From: Bacteroidia bacterium
GTDB lineage: Bacteria > Bacteroidota > Bacteroidia > Bacteroidales > Azobacteroidaceae
DNA length: 27,504 bases
Direction: 5' to 3'
Assembly: GCA_025996815.1 (NCBI GenBank)
Contig: BNTT01000028.1
Span: 1 to 27,504 of the forward strand
The notes below the pieces were generated by a model that was given only the letters and a program-made list of their open reading frames with translations, did no database searches and was not told the DNA's origin. The number at the start of each line of letters is the position of its first letter. Within the stretch, counting starts at the first letter, position 1. The position numbers and the translations under genes were made by a program. This document shows, piece after piece, positions 15,506 through 23,354 of the stretch.

Positions 15506-17013
15506 CTGCTCAGGCTGAATTGTTTGCTCACCGTCAGAGCCGCCCCGCGGGTGCTCGCGCCAAAAAATCGACCGGAGTCGGCTCCCATAGACAGTTGAAT
15601 ATCAATGCCTTGCAGTGTTTTGGAATGATAAATCAAATCCAGCCCGGAGGCAAACCCCGCGTGAACGTCCTTGAACGGGAGGTCGTATCGCCCCCAGTTT
15701 TGCCCGCCCGTCAGCAAGAGGCGGTATCTGAACTCGGGCAAAAAGTAGCCCTCGATGCCCAGATGATAGGCGATGAGGCGGTTGCCCTTGAAATTGACGC
15801 TGCCATCGGTGTTGTATTCGGGCGACAGGAGAAGCGGCGAGCCAAGCGTTTTGCCATAGTGAGAGGGTCCCTGGGCGTAGTCCGAATTGTTGTAATAATT
15901 GTCTTTCCCATTGCCCTTCGCAATTTGGTCGTGGTGCTCAGGGTGCTCCGCTTTCGGCGCGATGTCGAAATAAAAAATGACGGAACCGCTTTGATGCTTC
16001 GTATAAACAAATTCAGCCACAACACCCGAAAGCAACGATTTCGCGGACGACTGCCACTCCACAGCAAGCAAATTGTCGCGCCAATTATAGAAGGTCATCC
16101 CCGACCCATCGTCAAAAAAATGCTGTGCATGCACACTCAAACGACCGCCTTGACCCGCAATCCCCCCAAGCAAAACATCATATTTAAACAGCCACGCCCC
16201 CCACTGCGACCCCGCAACGTATGGTCTGTCGGTGGCACTCGCCCCCGCAGACCCCTCTTTGGCGAGCACCACGCGCAGAAAATCGCCAATGCCCCGCGGC
16301 TGTGGCTCCACCGCCCCATTTTCGCCGCCTCGGTGGAGGGTGCCGCCCCACTGCGCGGCGTGCACCAAACCAAACATAAACTGCTGACGGTGTTTGTGTT
16401 GTATATCGCCAAAGCGAAAATAAATGGATTTGTTGTGCGACAAAATGTCGGAGGCAAATTTTTTCTGCGAAGGAGCAAATTTGGTCTCCAAATATTCGCT
16501 ATCTAAATATTTCCCCACAGCAAAATCGCCCTTGATGAAAAAATTGCTCCCCGCATAAGGGACTGCAACAAAGTTGTTTAGCCCCATTTTAATTTGCGGA
16601 ACAGGACGGGCATTGTTGGAATTGACCATGTCGCCGGAACTCAAATGCGGGTTCAGAAAGGAGGTGTAATCTTCGCGCGCACCGATGTCTAAGCGGATTT
16701 TTTTCCAGTCGAGGCGACCGTATAACTGTTGGATGCGGGTGTTGTCCGCCGCCGAAAACCGCCCGCCAAGCCCGTCAAGCCCAGCCTCAAACGACCAGTC
16801 GGCATCTATTTTTTGCGCGTGAAAAACACCGGCACGCAGATACAAATTATTGTCATTCAGCGAATTAACTCCCCAATTGTGGTTGACCAACCAAAAGGGT
16901 GTCTGCTCGCTCGCCAAGGCGGTAAAAGCCGATGACTGCACGGTGGTTGTCATCTGCCCAAAAAGGGGCAAGCAGCACATACAAGCGGTGAGCAGGGCGA
17001 TTTTTTGCTTCAT
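15502..17013 (-). CDS. Wzi-family outer-membrane beta-barrel (capsule assembly)
   Basis: A signal peptide (MKQKIALLTACMCCLPLFG) is followed by ~480 residues of short amphipathic strands with aromatic girdles, ending in QFSLSR, as expected for an outer-membrane barrel. The opening FTALASEQTPFWLVNHNWGV, the SFEAGLDGLGG segment and the RLDIGAREDY region match the Bacteroidetes members of the capsule-assembly Wzi family, whose E. coli member anchors capsular polysaccharide at the surface. No other polysaccharide gene is nearby, so the substrate is unknown. It sits 4 bp after a lipocalin-like lipoprotein in the rpsP operon and is coupled to a small gene downstream. Confidence 0.85.
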   Translation of the reverse strand: MKQKIALLTACMCCLPLFGQMTTTVQSSAFTALASEQTPFWLVNHNWGVNSLNDNNLYLRAGVFHAQKIDADWSFEAGLDGLGGRFSAADNTRIQQLYGRLDWKKIRLDIGAREDYTSFLNPHLSSGDMVNSNNARPVPQIKMGLNNFVAVPYAGSNFFIKGDFAVGKYLDSEYLETKFAPSQKKFASDILSHNKSIYFRFGDIQHKHRQQFMFGLVHAAQWGGTLHRGGENGAVEPQPRGIGDFLRVVLAKEGSAGASATDRPYVAGSQWGAWLFKYDVLLGGIAGQGGRLSVHAQHFFDDGSGMTFYNWRDNLLAVEWQSSAKSLLSGVVAEFVYTKHQSGSVIFYFDIAPKAEHPEHHDQIAKGNGKDNYYNNSDYAQGPSHYGKTLGSPLLLSPEYNTDGSVNFKGNRLIAYHLGIEGYFLPEFRYRLLLTGGQNWGRYDLPFKDVHAGFASGLDLIYHSKTLQGIDIQLSMGADSGRFFGASTRGAALTVSKQFSLSR

Positions 17014-17017
17014 CGGG

Positions 17018-17446
17018 CTAAAATTTTATGAAGTGGTACGTTACGCCCTCCCGCTCTAAAATCAGTTTGGAGGAGGTGTGCTGCACGATATGGAAAACGG
17101 CTTTTTGCTCTTCCCCACCCCACGGAGCCGCCTCATAACGGTAACTTTCGGCGAGCGAGATATGTATGGCGTTGTCTTTTGAGAAGCCGAAATAGCCATT
17201 CCACATACGCAGCATTTGCGTCATCTCGCCATCAAACTGCGTGCAGGAAAACAGCGAGCCACGGTGAAAATTGTAAAAAATGGTGTCCACCGGCTGAACA
17301 CCGGTCTCTTGGCTCTCCATAGTGCGCAATTTCCACATCCCGTCCACATTCCTGTTGGGATAATCGTTGCCGGCACACGCCACCAACAAAAACGCAAGAG
17401 CAGCCACAGAAAAAAAATCTGCGGCGTGCCTTATCATCTGCGTCAT
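17018..17446 (-). CDS. Lipocalin-like lipoprotein (142 aa)
   Basis: A lipoprotein signal peptide ends in LLVACAGN with Cys24 as the lipidated residue. The rest resembles the small lipocalin-like lipoproteins of Bacteroidetes: VDGMWKLRTMES near the start, then alternating strands ending TSSKLILEREGVTYHFIKF. The gene begins 12 bp after the rpsP stop and ends 4 bp before the Wzi-family gene, so it is part of that transcript and may assist the barrel. The first codons (MTQMIRHAADFF) lie in ATCTGCG-type repeat DNA, so the true start could instead be Met4. Confidence 0.75.
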   Translation of the reverse strand: MTQMIRHAADFFSVAALAFLLVACAGNDYPNRNVDGMWKLRTMESQETGVQPVDTIFYNFHRGSLFSCTQFDGEMTQMLRMWNGYFGFSKDNAIHISLAESYRYEAAPWGGEEQKAVFHIVQHTSSKLILEREGVTYHFIKF

Positions 17447-17452
17447 CTGCGT
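17418..17452. repeat. Three ATCTGCG units overlapping the lipoprotein start
   Basis: ATCTGCGG (17418-17425), ATCTGCGT (17436-17443) and ATCTGCGT (17445-17452) form an imperfect tandem. Strings like ATCTGCGTTATCTGCGTG occur as dispersed intergenic repeats in many bacteria; here they supply the first codons of the lipoprotein. Confidence 0.5.
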
Positions 17453-17458
17453 GCTAAT

Positions 17459-18163
17459 TTATTCTGCGGCAGGAGTTTCCTCAGCTGCAGGAGCTTCTGC
17501 GGCGGCAGTCTCTACAGCGGGTGCTTCTGCGGCAGGAGTTTCCTCGGCTACAGGAGCCTCTTCGGCTACAGTTTCTACAGCGGGAGCTTCTGCGGCAGGA
17601 GTTTCAGTAGCGGGAGCGGCTTCAGCGACTGCTTCTACGGCGGCGGCTTCTACAACCGCCTCGTCAGCACCTTTTCCTGCTGCCTCCGCAGCGGCAACCG
17701 CGGCTTCCGCCTTTTTAGCGGCTACTGCTTCTGCCTTTGCCTTGTTGGCGGCTTTTTCTGCCTCGAAAGCGGCTTTTTCGGCGGCTTTTTGAGCGTCGCT
17801 TGCCTTGCTCGCTTTGTCACTGACGGCTGATGTTTTCGCGTCGCGCCACGTTTGGAATTTCGTTTCGGCATCCGCTTCGCTGAAAGCACCTTTTGCCACA
17901 CCACCCAACAGGTGTTTTTTCAGGAGAACCCCCTCGTCGGAGAGGATATTCTTCGCTGTATCAGTCGGTTGTGCACCCACTGTCAGCCAATACAAAGCCC
18001 GGTCAAATTTCAAATCTACTGTAGCCGGATCTGTGTTGGGATTATACGTCCCAATCCGTTCGATAAACTTTCCATCCCGTGGAGCTCTGCTATCTGCGAT
18101 CACGATGTGGTAAAACGCGTACCCCTTGCGACCATGTCTCTGCAATCTAATTTTAGTTGCCAT
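17459..18163 (-). CDS. rpsP: 30S ribosomal protein S16 with long Ala/Glu/Pro tail
   Basis: Residues 1 to about 80 are S16 ([40 protein letters not shown]). Bacteroidetes S16 proteins usually carry a C-terminal extension giving roughly 180 aa; this one has 234. Residues ~110-165 are a Lys/Ala/Glu helix, and ~170-234 repeat units built from AEAPAVET and EETPAAE. The tail is acidic and likely disordered on the ribosome surface. The gene leads an operon with an outer-membrane lipoprotein and a Wzi-family barrel, and has a TACCTTTG promoter about 38 bp upstream. Confidence 0.95.
   Translation of the reverse strand: MATKIRLQRHGRKGYAFYHIVIADSRAPRDGKFIERIGTYNPNTDPATVDLKFDRALYWLTVGAQPTDTAKNILSDEGVLLKKHLLGGVAKGAFSEADAETKFQTWRDAKTSAVSDKASKASDAQKAAEKAAFEAEKAANKAKAEAVAAKKAEAAVAAAEAAGKGADEAVVEAAAVEAVAEAAPATETPAAEAPAVETVAEEAPVAEETPAAEAPAVETAAAEAPAAEETPAAE
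17462..17620 (-). repeat. Degenerate short repeats coding the S16 tail
   Basis: On the plus strand units such as GCGGCAGGAGTTTCCTC recur several times with small changes, coding repeated [18 protein letters not shown] blocks. Such arrays can expand or shrink by slippage. Confidence 0.8.
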
Positions 18164-18200
18164 TTTTTGAAATAATTTTAATTGTTTGCATTAGCGGGTG

Positions 18201-18208
18201 CAAAGGTA
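18201..18208 (-). promoter_or_regulatory. -7 box TACCTTTG of the rpsP operon
   Basis: The reverse complement reads TACCTTTGC, giving a leader of about 30 nt. It is divergent from the pyrB promoter 50 bp away. Confidence 0.75.
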
Positions 18209-18235
18209 ATACTTTTTTTTGAATAAAAAAGAAAA

Positions 18236-18268
18236 TTTGCACTTTTATGCAATTTTTTTGTACCTTTG
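18236..18268 (+). promoter_or_regulatory. Promoter of pyrB-pyrI
   Basis: TTTG at 18236-18239 and TACCTTTG at 18261-18268 with 21 bp between them match the Bacteroidetes -33/-7 promoter. It places the true pyrB start at the downstream ATG. Confidence 0.85.
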
Positions 18269-18285
18269 CAGAAAATAATCTAAAT

Positions 18286-19197
18286 ATGAAAATGGAGAGT
18301 TTTGTTTCCATCGCGGATTGTTCAAAAGCCGATATTCTCCATTTGATGGAGGGAACCGCGCATTTTGAGCGTAATCCCAACCAAAATGTATTGGAAGGAA
18401 AGGTATGTGCGACGCTCTTTTTTGAGCCATCCACGCGCACCCGCCTGAGTTTTGAAACGGCTATCAACCGCCTTGGAGGGCGCGTGATTGGGTTTAGCGA
18501 TGCCTCCACCACAAGTTCGGCGAAGGGTGAAACGCTGAAAGACACGATTAAGATGGTCAGCAACTACGCCGATGTGATTATTATGCGCCACCATTTGGAG
18601 GGTGCCGCGCGCTATGCCTCGGAGGTTACGGACATCCCGATTATCAATGCCGGCGACGGTGCCAATCAGCACCCCTCGCAGACGTTGTTGGACTTGTATT
18701 CGATTTACAAGACGCAACAGCGGCTCGACAACCTCGCCATCACGATGGTGGGCGATTTGAAATACGGTCGCACGGTGCATTCGCTGCTCAACGGGATGTC
18801 GCATTTCAAGCCGACGTTCCATTTTGTTGCGCCCGAAGAACTCCGATTGCCCGATATTTACAAGCAATTTCTTGACGCACAAGGCATTTCGTATTTCGAG
18901 CACACCGATTTTTCGCCCGAAGTCATCAACAAATCCGACATACTGTATATGACGCGCGTGCAACGCGAGCGATTCACCGACCTGATGGAATACGAAAAAG
19001 TGAAAAACATTTATGTGCTCACCAACGCGATGCTGGACGGCAGCAAACCCAATCTGCGCGTGCTGCACCCCCTCCCCCGCGTCAATGAGATTGCCCTCGA
19101 CGTAGACGACAATCCAAAAGCCTACTATTTTGAGCAGGCAAAAAACGGCTTGTATGCCCGCCAAGCGATTATTTGTAATGTGTTAGAAATTAAATAA
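18286..19197 (+). CDS. pyrB: Aspartate carbamoyltransferase, catalytic chain
   Basis: Joins carbamoyl phosphate and aspartate in pyrimidine synthesis. The carbamoyl-phosphate loop [12 protein letters not shown] (45-56) is intact, with [25 protein letters not shown] and [13 protein letters not shown] following, and HPLPRVNEI near the end. I start at the ATG at 18286 (MKMESFVS); an earlier in-frame ATG at 18247 lies upstream of the -7 box. The protein is 303 aa, normal for the class that binds regulatory chains. The stop is directly followed by the ATG of pyrI (TAAATG). Confidence 0.97.
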   Translation: MKMESFVSIADCSKADILHLMEGTAHFERNPNQNVLEGKVCATLFFEPSTRTRLSFETAINRLGGRVIGFSDASTTSSAKGETLKDTIKMVSNYADVIIMRHHLEGAARYASEVTDIPIINAGDGANQHPSQTLLDLYSIYKTQQRLDNLAITMVGDLKYGRTVHSLLNGMSHFKPTFHFVAPEELRLPDIYKQFLDAQGISYFEHTDFSPEVINKSDILYMTRVQRERFTDLMEYEKVKNIYVLTNAMLDGSKPNLRVLHPLPRVNEIALDVDDNPKAYYFEQAKNGLYARQAIICNVLEIK

Positions 19198-19656
19198 ATG
19201 GAAAAGAAAAGAGAACTGCAAGTGGCGGCATTGGAAAACGGGACGGTCATCGACCATATCCCTAACGACCAATTGTTTAAGGTGGTGTCGCTCCTTGACA
19301 TCCAAAAATCAGTCACGCCGGTAACGATTGGCTACGGTCTCGACAGCAAGCAAATGGGCAAAAAAGGCATCATCAAAATTGCCGACAAGTTTTTCAAAGC
19401 CGATGAAATAGACCGGATTGCGCTGATTGCGCCGAGCAGCCAACTGAATATCATCCGCGACTACGAGGTGGTGGAGAAAAAAAAGGTGGGCTTGCCCGAC
19501 GAATTAGTCGGACTCGTCAAATGCACCAACCCGAAGTGCATCACCAACAACGAGCCGATGCGCACCCGCTTCCAAGTCATCGACAAAGACAATGTGACGC
19601 TCAAATGCCACTATTGCGAGATGAAAATCAAGAAAGAAGATGTGGTGATGAATTGA
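19198..19656 (+). CDS. pyrI: Aspartate carbamoyltransferase, regulatory chain
   Basis: Binds nucleotides and controls PyrB allosterically. The N-terminal allosteric domain includes [12 protein letters not shown] and [11 protein letters not shown]. The C-terminal zinc domain has four cysteines at 109, 114, 137 and 140 (CTNPKC ... CHYC), the usual zinc site at the PyrB contact. At 152 aa it is full length. It starts immediately after the pyrB stop, so the chains are probably made in balance. Confidence 0.97.
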   Translation: MEKKRELQVAALENGTVIDHIPNDQLFKVVSLLDIQKSVTPVTIGYGLDSKQMGKKGIIKIADKFFKADEIDRIALIAPSSQLNIIRDYEVVEKKKVGLPDELVGLVKCTNPKCITNNEPMRTRFQVIDKDNVTLKCHYCEMKIKKEDVVMN

Positions 19657-19665
19657 AAAAAACAG

Positions 19666-19673
19666 TACTTTTG
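19666..19673 (+). promoter_or_regulatory. -7 box TACTTTTG before the M23 peptidase gene
   Basis: TACTTTTGC fits TAnnTTTG and lies 21 bp before the ATG at 19694, only 10 bp after the pyrI stop. No terminator lies between, so read-through from pyrBI is also possible. Confidence 0.6.
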
Positions 19674-19693
19674 CAAAAAAATCATAACGAACG

Positions 19694-21424
19694 ATGAAAC
19701 GTCTATATAGAATAATAGTGTGTGTGCTGGTTGTGTGCGGGCAAAGCGTGATTTGCCCTTGTGTTTTGACGGCGCAGGGTCAGGGTATGGTGCCGCCGGT
19801 CGACATCCCGCTGTTTCTCAGCGGCAATTTCGGCGAATTGCGCTCCAATCATTTTCACGCGGGGATAGATATTAAGACACAGGGCATTGGGGTGCCGGTC
19901 AAAGCCATCAAAGAGGGCTACATAGCGCGTATTGGCATCAGTCCCTATGGCTATGGCAACGTGCTTTACATTGCGCATCCCGACGGCACAACCTCCGTGT
20001 ATGGGCATCTGGAGAAATTTGAGCCGCTGATTGAAGCATTTGTGCGCGAACGACAATACGAGAACGAAAGTTTCGTGATAGACCTGACGCTTTCGCCGCG
20101 CGACTTGCCCGTCAAAAAAGGCGAACGCATCGCGCTGAGCGGCAATTCGGGTGGCTCAGCCGGTCCACACCTCCATTTTGAACTGCGCAGTACGGAAACA
20201 GAAGAAACATTTGACCCCCTGCCCTTTTTCAAAAACCGCATTGCCGACACGCGCGCGCCGGAAATTCGGGGCATTCGCGTTTTCCCGCAACCCGGTGCAG
20301 GCATTGCCAACGGCAGCACAGGTCCCCAAACCATCGCTCTGAATACCGACAAAGCAGGCAAGCAGACCCTCAAAGCCATCACCGCGTGGGGCGACATCGG
20401 CATCGGCGTCAAGGCTTACGACTTTATGGATAAAACCCACAATACTTATGGCGTGAAAGACATCATCCTGAAAGTGGACGGCAGCGAGGTGTATCACGCG
20501 GTGATGGACAGATTCTCGTTCGACAATTCGCGCAGCCTCAACAGTTATGTCGATTGGAAAGAATGGGTGGATAACAAGCAGTTTTTTATGAAATCCTACG
20601 TTGAGCCGGGCAATTTTTTGGGCGTGAATTACGTGATTCGCAGCGGGATTATCAACATCAATCAGGAAAAAACCTATCATTTGGAATACTCGATGAAAGA
20701 TGCCTACGAAAACACCACCCGATTTAAATTCACCATCGTGGGCAAACGAACCTCCATTCCACCATCGCCAAACAACCGCCTGAGGCAGTTTTTTGCCTAC
20801 GACAAATACAATTATTACAGCGGCAACGGCATTTTTTTTAGCATTCCGGCGGGAAACCTCTACACCGACATCTATTTTACTGTGGATGAGGTGACTACCC
20901 CCCAGTTGTCGCCCTATTCGCCCGTTTATATATTGAATGAGCGTGTGCCGCTGCATTCCGCTTGTCCGCTGACACTGACGATTACGAACGACACCTTTCC
21001 CGACAAAACGAAATATGGTGTGGTGCAACTACTGCCCCGGGGCGGCAGACACTGGGTGGGCGGCAAATATAATTTCAGTGCTATCACGGCGAAAATCAGC
21101 GAGTTAGGTTCCTATACCGTGCAAACGGATGTTACGCCGCCCGTCATCAGACCGCTTGAACAGGAAAAATGGGTAGCCAATCGCCGCGTTTCGTTTCGGA
21201 TTATGGATAATTTGAGCGGCATCAAGTTCTACCGCGGCACCATCGGCGGCGAGTGGGTGCTTTTTGAGTACGATGCCAAACGAAACCTCCTCTACTACAA
21301 TCACGATAACGCGCGCTTTGCCGCCGGAAGGCTCAATAAAATCGTCCGCCAAAACCTTGTACTGGTCGTGACGGACGGTGCAGGGAATGAGTCGCAATTT
21401 ACTTGCGAATACCCAATTCTTTGA
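19694..21424 (+). CDS. M23 (LytM) family peptidoglycan endopeptidase, exported
   Basis: A signal peptide ends near VLTAQG. The M23 domain is at about residues 38-170 with intact zinc ligands: His55 and Asp59 in HFHAGID, His105 in YGHL, and His159/His161 in GPHLHFEL. It should cut peptide cross-links in the periplasm, unlike the EnvC-like protein at 6438. The remaining ~400 residues are beta-rich, possibly immunoglobulin-like, with a DVTPPVIRPL stretch near residue 480, and resemble the long C-terminal regions of Bacteroidetes M23 proteins. The 3' end overlaps the convergent rpsO by 26 bp. Confidence 0.9.
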   Translation: MKRLYRIIVCVLVVCGQSVICPCVLTAQGQGMVPPVDIPLFLSGNFGELRSNHFHAGIDIKTQGIGVPVKAIKEGYIARIGISPYGYGNVLYIAHPDGTTSVYGHLEKFEPLIEAFVRERQYENESFVIDLTLSPRDLPVKKGERIALSGNSGGSAGPHLHFELRSTETEETFDPLPFFKNRIADTRAPEIRGIRVFPQPGAGIANGSTGPQTIALNTDKAGKQTLKAITAWGDIGIGVKAYDFMDKTHNTYGVKDIILKVDGSEVYHAVMDRFSFDNSRSLNSYVDWKEWVDNKQFFMKSYVEPGNFLGVNYVIRSGIININQEKTYHLEYSMKDAYENTTRFKFTIVGKRTSIPPSPNNRLRQFFAYDKYNYYSGNGIFFSIPAGNLYTDIYFTVDEVTTPQLSPYSPVYILNERVPLHSACPLTLTITNDTFPDKTKYGVVQLLPRGGRHWVGGKYNFSAITAKISELGSYTVQTDVTPPVIRPLEQEKWVANRRVSFRIMDNLSGIKFYRGTIGGEWVLFEYDAKRNLLYYNHDNARFAAGRLNKIVRQNLVLVVTDGAGNESQFTCEYPIL

Positions 21425-21668
21425 TAATCGTGCGGTAGCGTTCGATGTCGCGTTCTTTCAGATAGTCCAAAAGGCGACGACGTTTACCCACCAGCATCTT
21501 CAAAGAGCGGCTTGTGCTATAATCTTTCCGATTTAACTTGAGATGCTCAGTTAAATGCGAGATGCGGTAGGAAAACAAGGCAATCTGACCCTCTGAGGAG
21601 CCGGTATCCGTGTTAGACTTCCCGTACTTCGCGAAGATTTCTTTCTTTTTTTCTGCGTCTAAATACAT
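21399..21668 (-). CDS. rpsO: 30S ribosomal protein S15
   Basis: Primary 16S rRNA-binding protein. The sequence has the S15 core GSSEGQIALFSYRISHLTEHL and the conserved RRRLLDYLKERDIERY, ending ELGIRK; 89 aa is the standard length. It has its own promoter ~45 bp upstream. Its last 26 bp overlap the 3' end of the convergent M23 gene, leaving no room for a terminator between them. Confidence 0.97.
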   Translation of the reverse strand: MYLDAEKKKEIFAKYGKSNTDTGSSEGQIALFSYRISHLTEHLKLNRKDYSTSRSLKMLVGKRRRLLDYLKERDIERYRTIIKELGIRK

Positions 21669-21712
21669 AAAATAGAATTTGTTAATAAATAAATTTTTTA
21701 CTTTCGCGGGTG

Positions 21713-21720
21713 CAAAGGTA
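21713..21720 (-). promoter_or_regulatory. -7 box TACCTTTG of rpsO
   Basis: The reverse complement reads TACCTTTGC, giving a leader of about 40 nt. It lies just downstream of the nhaD terminator hairpin. Confidence 0.75.
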
Positions 21721-21744
21721 CAACATTATTTTGAATTACAAGCC

Positions 21745-21793
21745 AAAAAATCGAAAAAAACAGATAAAATACCTATTTTTTTCGATTTTTTTT
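21745..21793 (-). terminator. AT-rich hairpin terminator after nhaD
   Basis: AAAAAATCGAAAAAAA (21745-21760) is perfectly complementary to 21776-21791, a 16-bp stem with a 15-nt loop. It is nearly all A/T with one CGA/TCG core, and both arms end in T runs on one strand or the other. It separates nhaD from rpsO. Confidence 0.65.
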
Positions 21794-21799
21794 CAGGCT

Positions 21800-23089
21800 T
21801 TACCTGAACGAATGCTCTACGATATAAACCGCGCAGCCGGCGAGATAGCCCAGCAGTGCCAGCCAAGACACTTTTTTGAAGTACCAGATGAAGTCTATTT
21901 TTTCCATGCCCATCACCGCCACACCGGCTGCCGAGCCGATAATCAGGATGCTGCCACCCGTGCCGGCGGCATACGCCAGAAATTCCCAGAAATAGTGGTC
22001 GACGGGGAAGCCATACATCCCAATCGCACCCGCCACCAGCGGCACGTTGTCGATAATGGACGAAAACACCCCGATAATCATCGTGATGATGTAGTATTTG
22101 CCCGGCTCTTCCAACGGAATGGTGTCTAAGGAAGTCGAAAGCGTAGCCAACTGTCCGCCCACTTTCAAGGCATTGACCGCCATCAGAATACCAAGGAAAA
22201 AGAGGATGCTCGACATATCGATGCGCCTTAAAATGCTGGTGATTTCATATTTCTGATTTTTGCTGCCACCCACACGTCGCTTGTGCACCAGCCCCACGAA
22301 CATCCACAACACACCCAAACCGCCCAGCATACCCAAATAGGGAGGCAAATGCGTGATGGTCTTGAAAACCGGCACAAAAAGCAGCGCACTAATCCCCAGA
22401 GCGGTGATTGCCGCTTTGTTGCCCATCGAAATGTCGTCCGATTTACTGCTGTCGTTGAGTGGCGGACGGCTCACCGCGCCTTTCAGCGAAAACGAAAGCA
22501 CCGCCAGCGGCACTAAAATAGACACCGCACTTGGCAAGAACGTGTTTTTAATAATCGTCACGGCACTGATTTTGCCGCCAATCCACAGCATAATCGTGGT
22601 AACATCGCCAATGGGCGACCACGCCCCTCCGGCATTCGCCGCGAGAATGACCATGCCCGCAAAAAACCAGCGGTCGTGCTTGTCGTCAATCAACTTGCGC
22701 AGCAACGCAATCATCACAATCGACGTCGTGAGGTTGTCGAGCACCGCCGACATAAAAAATGTCAGGAAGCTGATAATCCACAGCAACTTCACCTTGTTTG
22801 TTTCCTTGATTTTGTCGGTAATCAGCCCGAAACCGCCGTGAATATCGACGATTTCGACGATGGTCATCGCGCCCATCAGGAAAAAGAGAATTTCGGCAAC
22901 TTCGCCCAAACTTTTCACCAAATCCTCCGCCAGCAACTCGTGGCTGGGAATAATTTGGGTCATACAAGTCCACAGCACCGTGCTGAGCAGCAACGCCGTA
23001 GCCGTTTTGTTGATGTGAATCGGGTGTTCCAACGCGATACACACATAGCCTATCACAAAGACTATAACCATTAATGTTGTAATTGTCAT
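21800..23089 (-). CDS. nhaD: Na+/H+ antiporter NhaD
   Basis: Exports sodium in exchange for protons at the inner membrane, for salt and pH balance. The protein has about 11-12 membrane spans. Two family repeats are visible: VLDNLTTSIVMIALL (116-130) with GGAWSPIGDVTT (154-165), and IIDNVPLVAGAIGM with AAGTGGSILIIGSAAG in the second half. This double DN(L/V)..GG pattern is typical of NhaD in the ion-transporter superfamily. Length (429 aa) is normal. The gene has its own promoter and ends in a hairpin. Confidence 0.92.
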   Translation of the reverse strand: MTITTLMVIVFVIGYVCIALEHPIHINKTATALLLSTVLWTCMTQIIPSHELLAEDLVKSLGEVAEILFFLMGAMTIVEIVDIHGGFGLITDKIKETNKVKLLWIISFLTFFMSAVLDNLTTSIVMIALLRKLIDDKHDRWFFAGMVILAANAGGAWSPIGDVTTIMLWIGGKISAVTIIKNTFLPSAVSILVPLAVLSFSLKGAVSRPPLNDSSKSDDISMGNKAAITALGISALLFVPVFKTITHLPPYLGMLGGLGVLWMFVGLVHKRRVGGSKNQKYEITSILRRIDMSSILFFLGILMAVNALKVGGQLATLSTSLDTIPLEEPGKYYIITMIIGVFSSIIDNVPLVAGAIGMYGFPVDHYFWEFLAYAAGTGGSILIIGSAAGVAVMGMEKIDFIWYFKKVSWLALLGYLAGCAVYIVEHSFR

Positions 23090-23115
23090 TTATCTCAAAT
23101 ATTAAAATTATGGCG

Positions 23116-23123
23116 CAAAGGTA
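23116..23123 (-). promoter_or_regulatory. -7 box TACCTTTG of nhaD
   Basis: The reverse complement reads TACCTTTGC, 27 bp before the ATG. A small palindrome ACACA-tt-TGTGT (23136-23147) sits just upstream, where an operator could act. Confidence 0.7.
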
Positions 23124-23155
23124 CAAATTTATTTTACACATTTGTGTGATTTGGA

Positions 23156-23187
23156 TTTGGAGTATTGAAATTTTTTTCCTACCTTTG
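23156..23187 (+). promoter_or_regulatory. Distal promoter upstream of the fimbrillin genes
   Basis: TTTG (23156-23159), a 20-bp spacer and TACCTTTG (23180-23187) match the consensus well. The nearest supported start codon is ~170 bp downstream, so this gives either a long leader or a separate small RNA ending near the T-rich tract at 23255-23273. Confidence 0.75.
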
Positions 23188-23282
23188 CAGTCGCTTGGCT
23201 CGAAGGGGTCGGGAGCAAAAAAGAATGCTAAAATTGGTGTTTAACATTTATTATTGTTTGTTTGTTTTTTTTTAGGTGTATT

Positions 23283-23317
23283 TTTGGTGGAGTGTATTAA
23301 AATAAAGGTTACCTTTG
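23283..23317 (+). promoter_or_regulatory. Proximal promoter of the fimbrillin genes
   Basis: TACCTTTG at 23310-23317 lies 37 bp before the ATG. A TTTG at 23283-23286 is 23 bp away, slightly wide for the -33 spacing. It forms a tandem pair with the promoter 130 bp upstream. Confidence 0.7.
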
Positions 23318-23354
23318 CACCCGATAATGAAAGTTATTAACACGTTTTTATTAA

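Noticed and set aside
16151..16164. A 14-nt exact match (TGACCCGCAATCCC) to one half of the 6459 palindrome, inside the Wzi gene
   Set aside because: No second arm is present. A chance 14-mer shared between two places is expected at about this rate in a window of this size.
17216..17830. Gly/Ser/Cys-rich and Ala/Ser-rich frames on the plus strand across the S16 tail
   Set aside because: They are mirror images of the Ala/Glu/Pro repeats of rpsP and lack signals of their own.
23193..23220. GC-rich stretch considered as part of a tRNA or known riboswitch
   Set aside because: It has no cloverleaf, anticodon arm or known aptamer core; only a weak hairpin with G-U pairs.
23224..23274. A 16-codon frame MLKLVFNIYYCLFVFF in the fimbrillin leader
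   Set aside because: Too short and hydrophobic by base composition alone, with no coding signal beyond an ATG.
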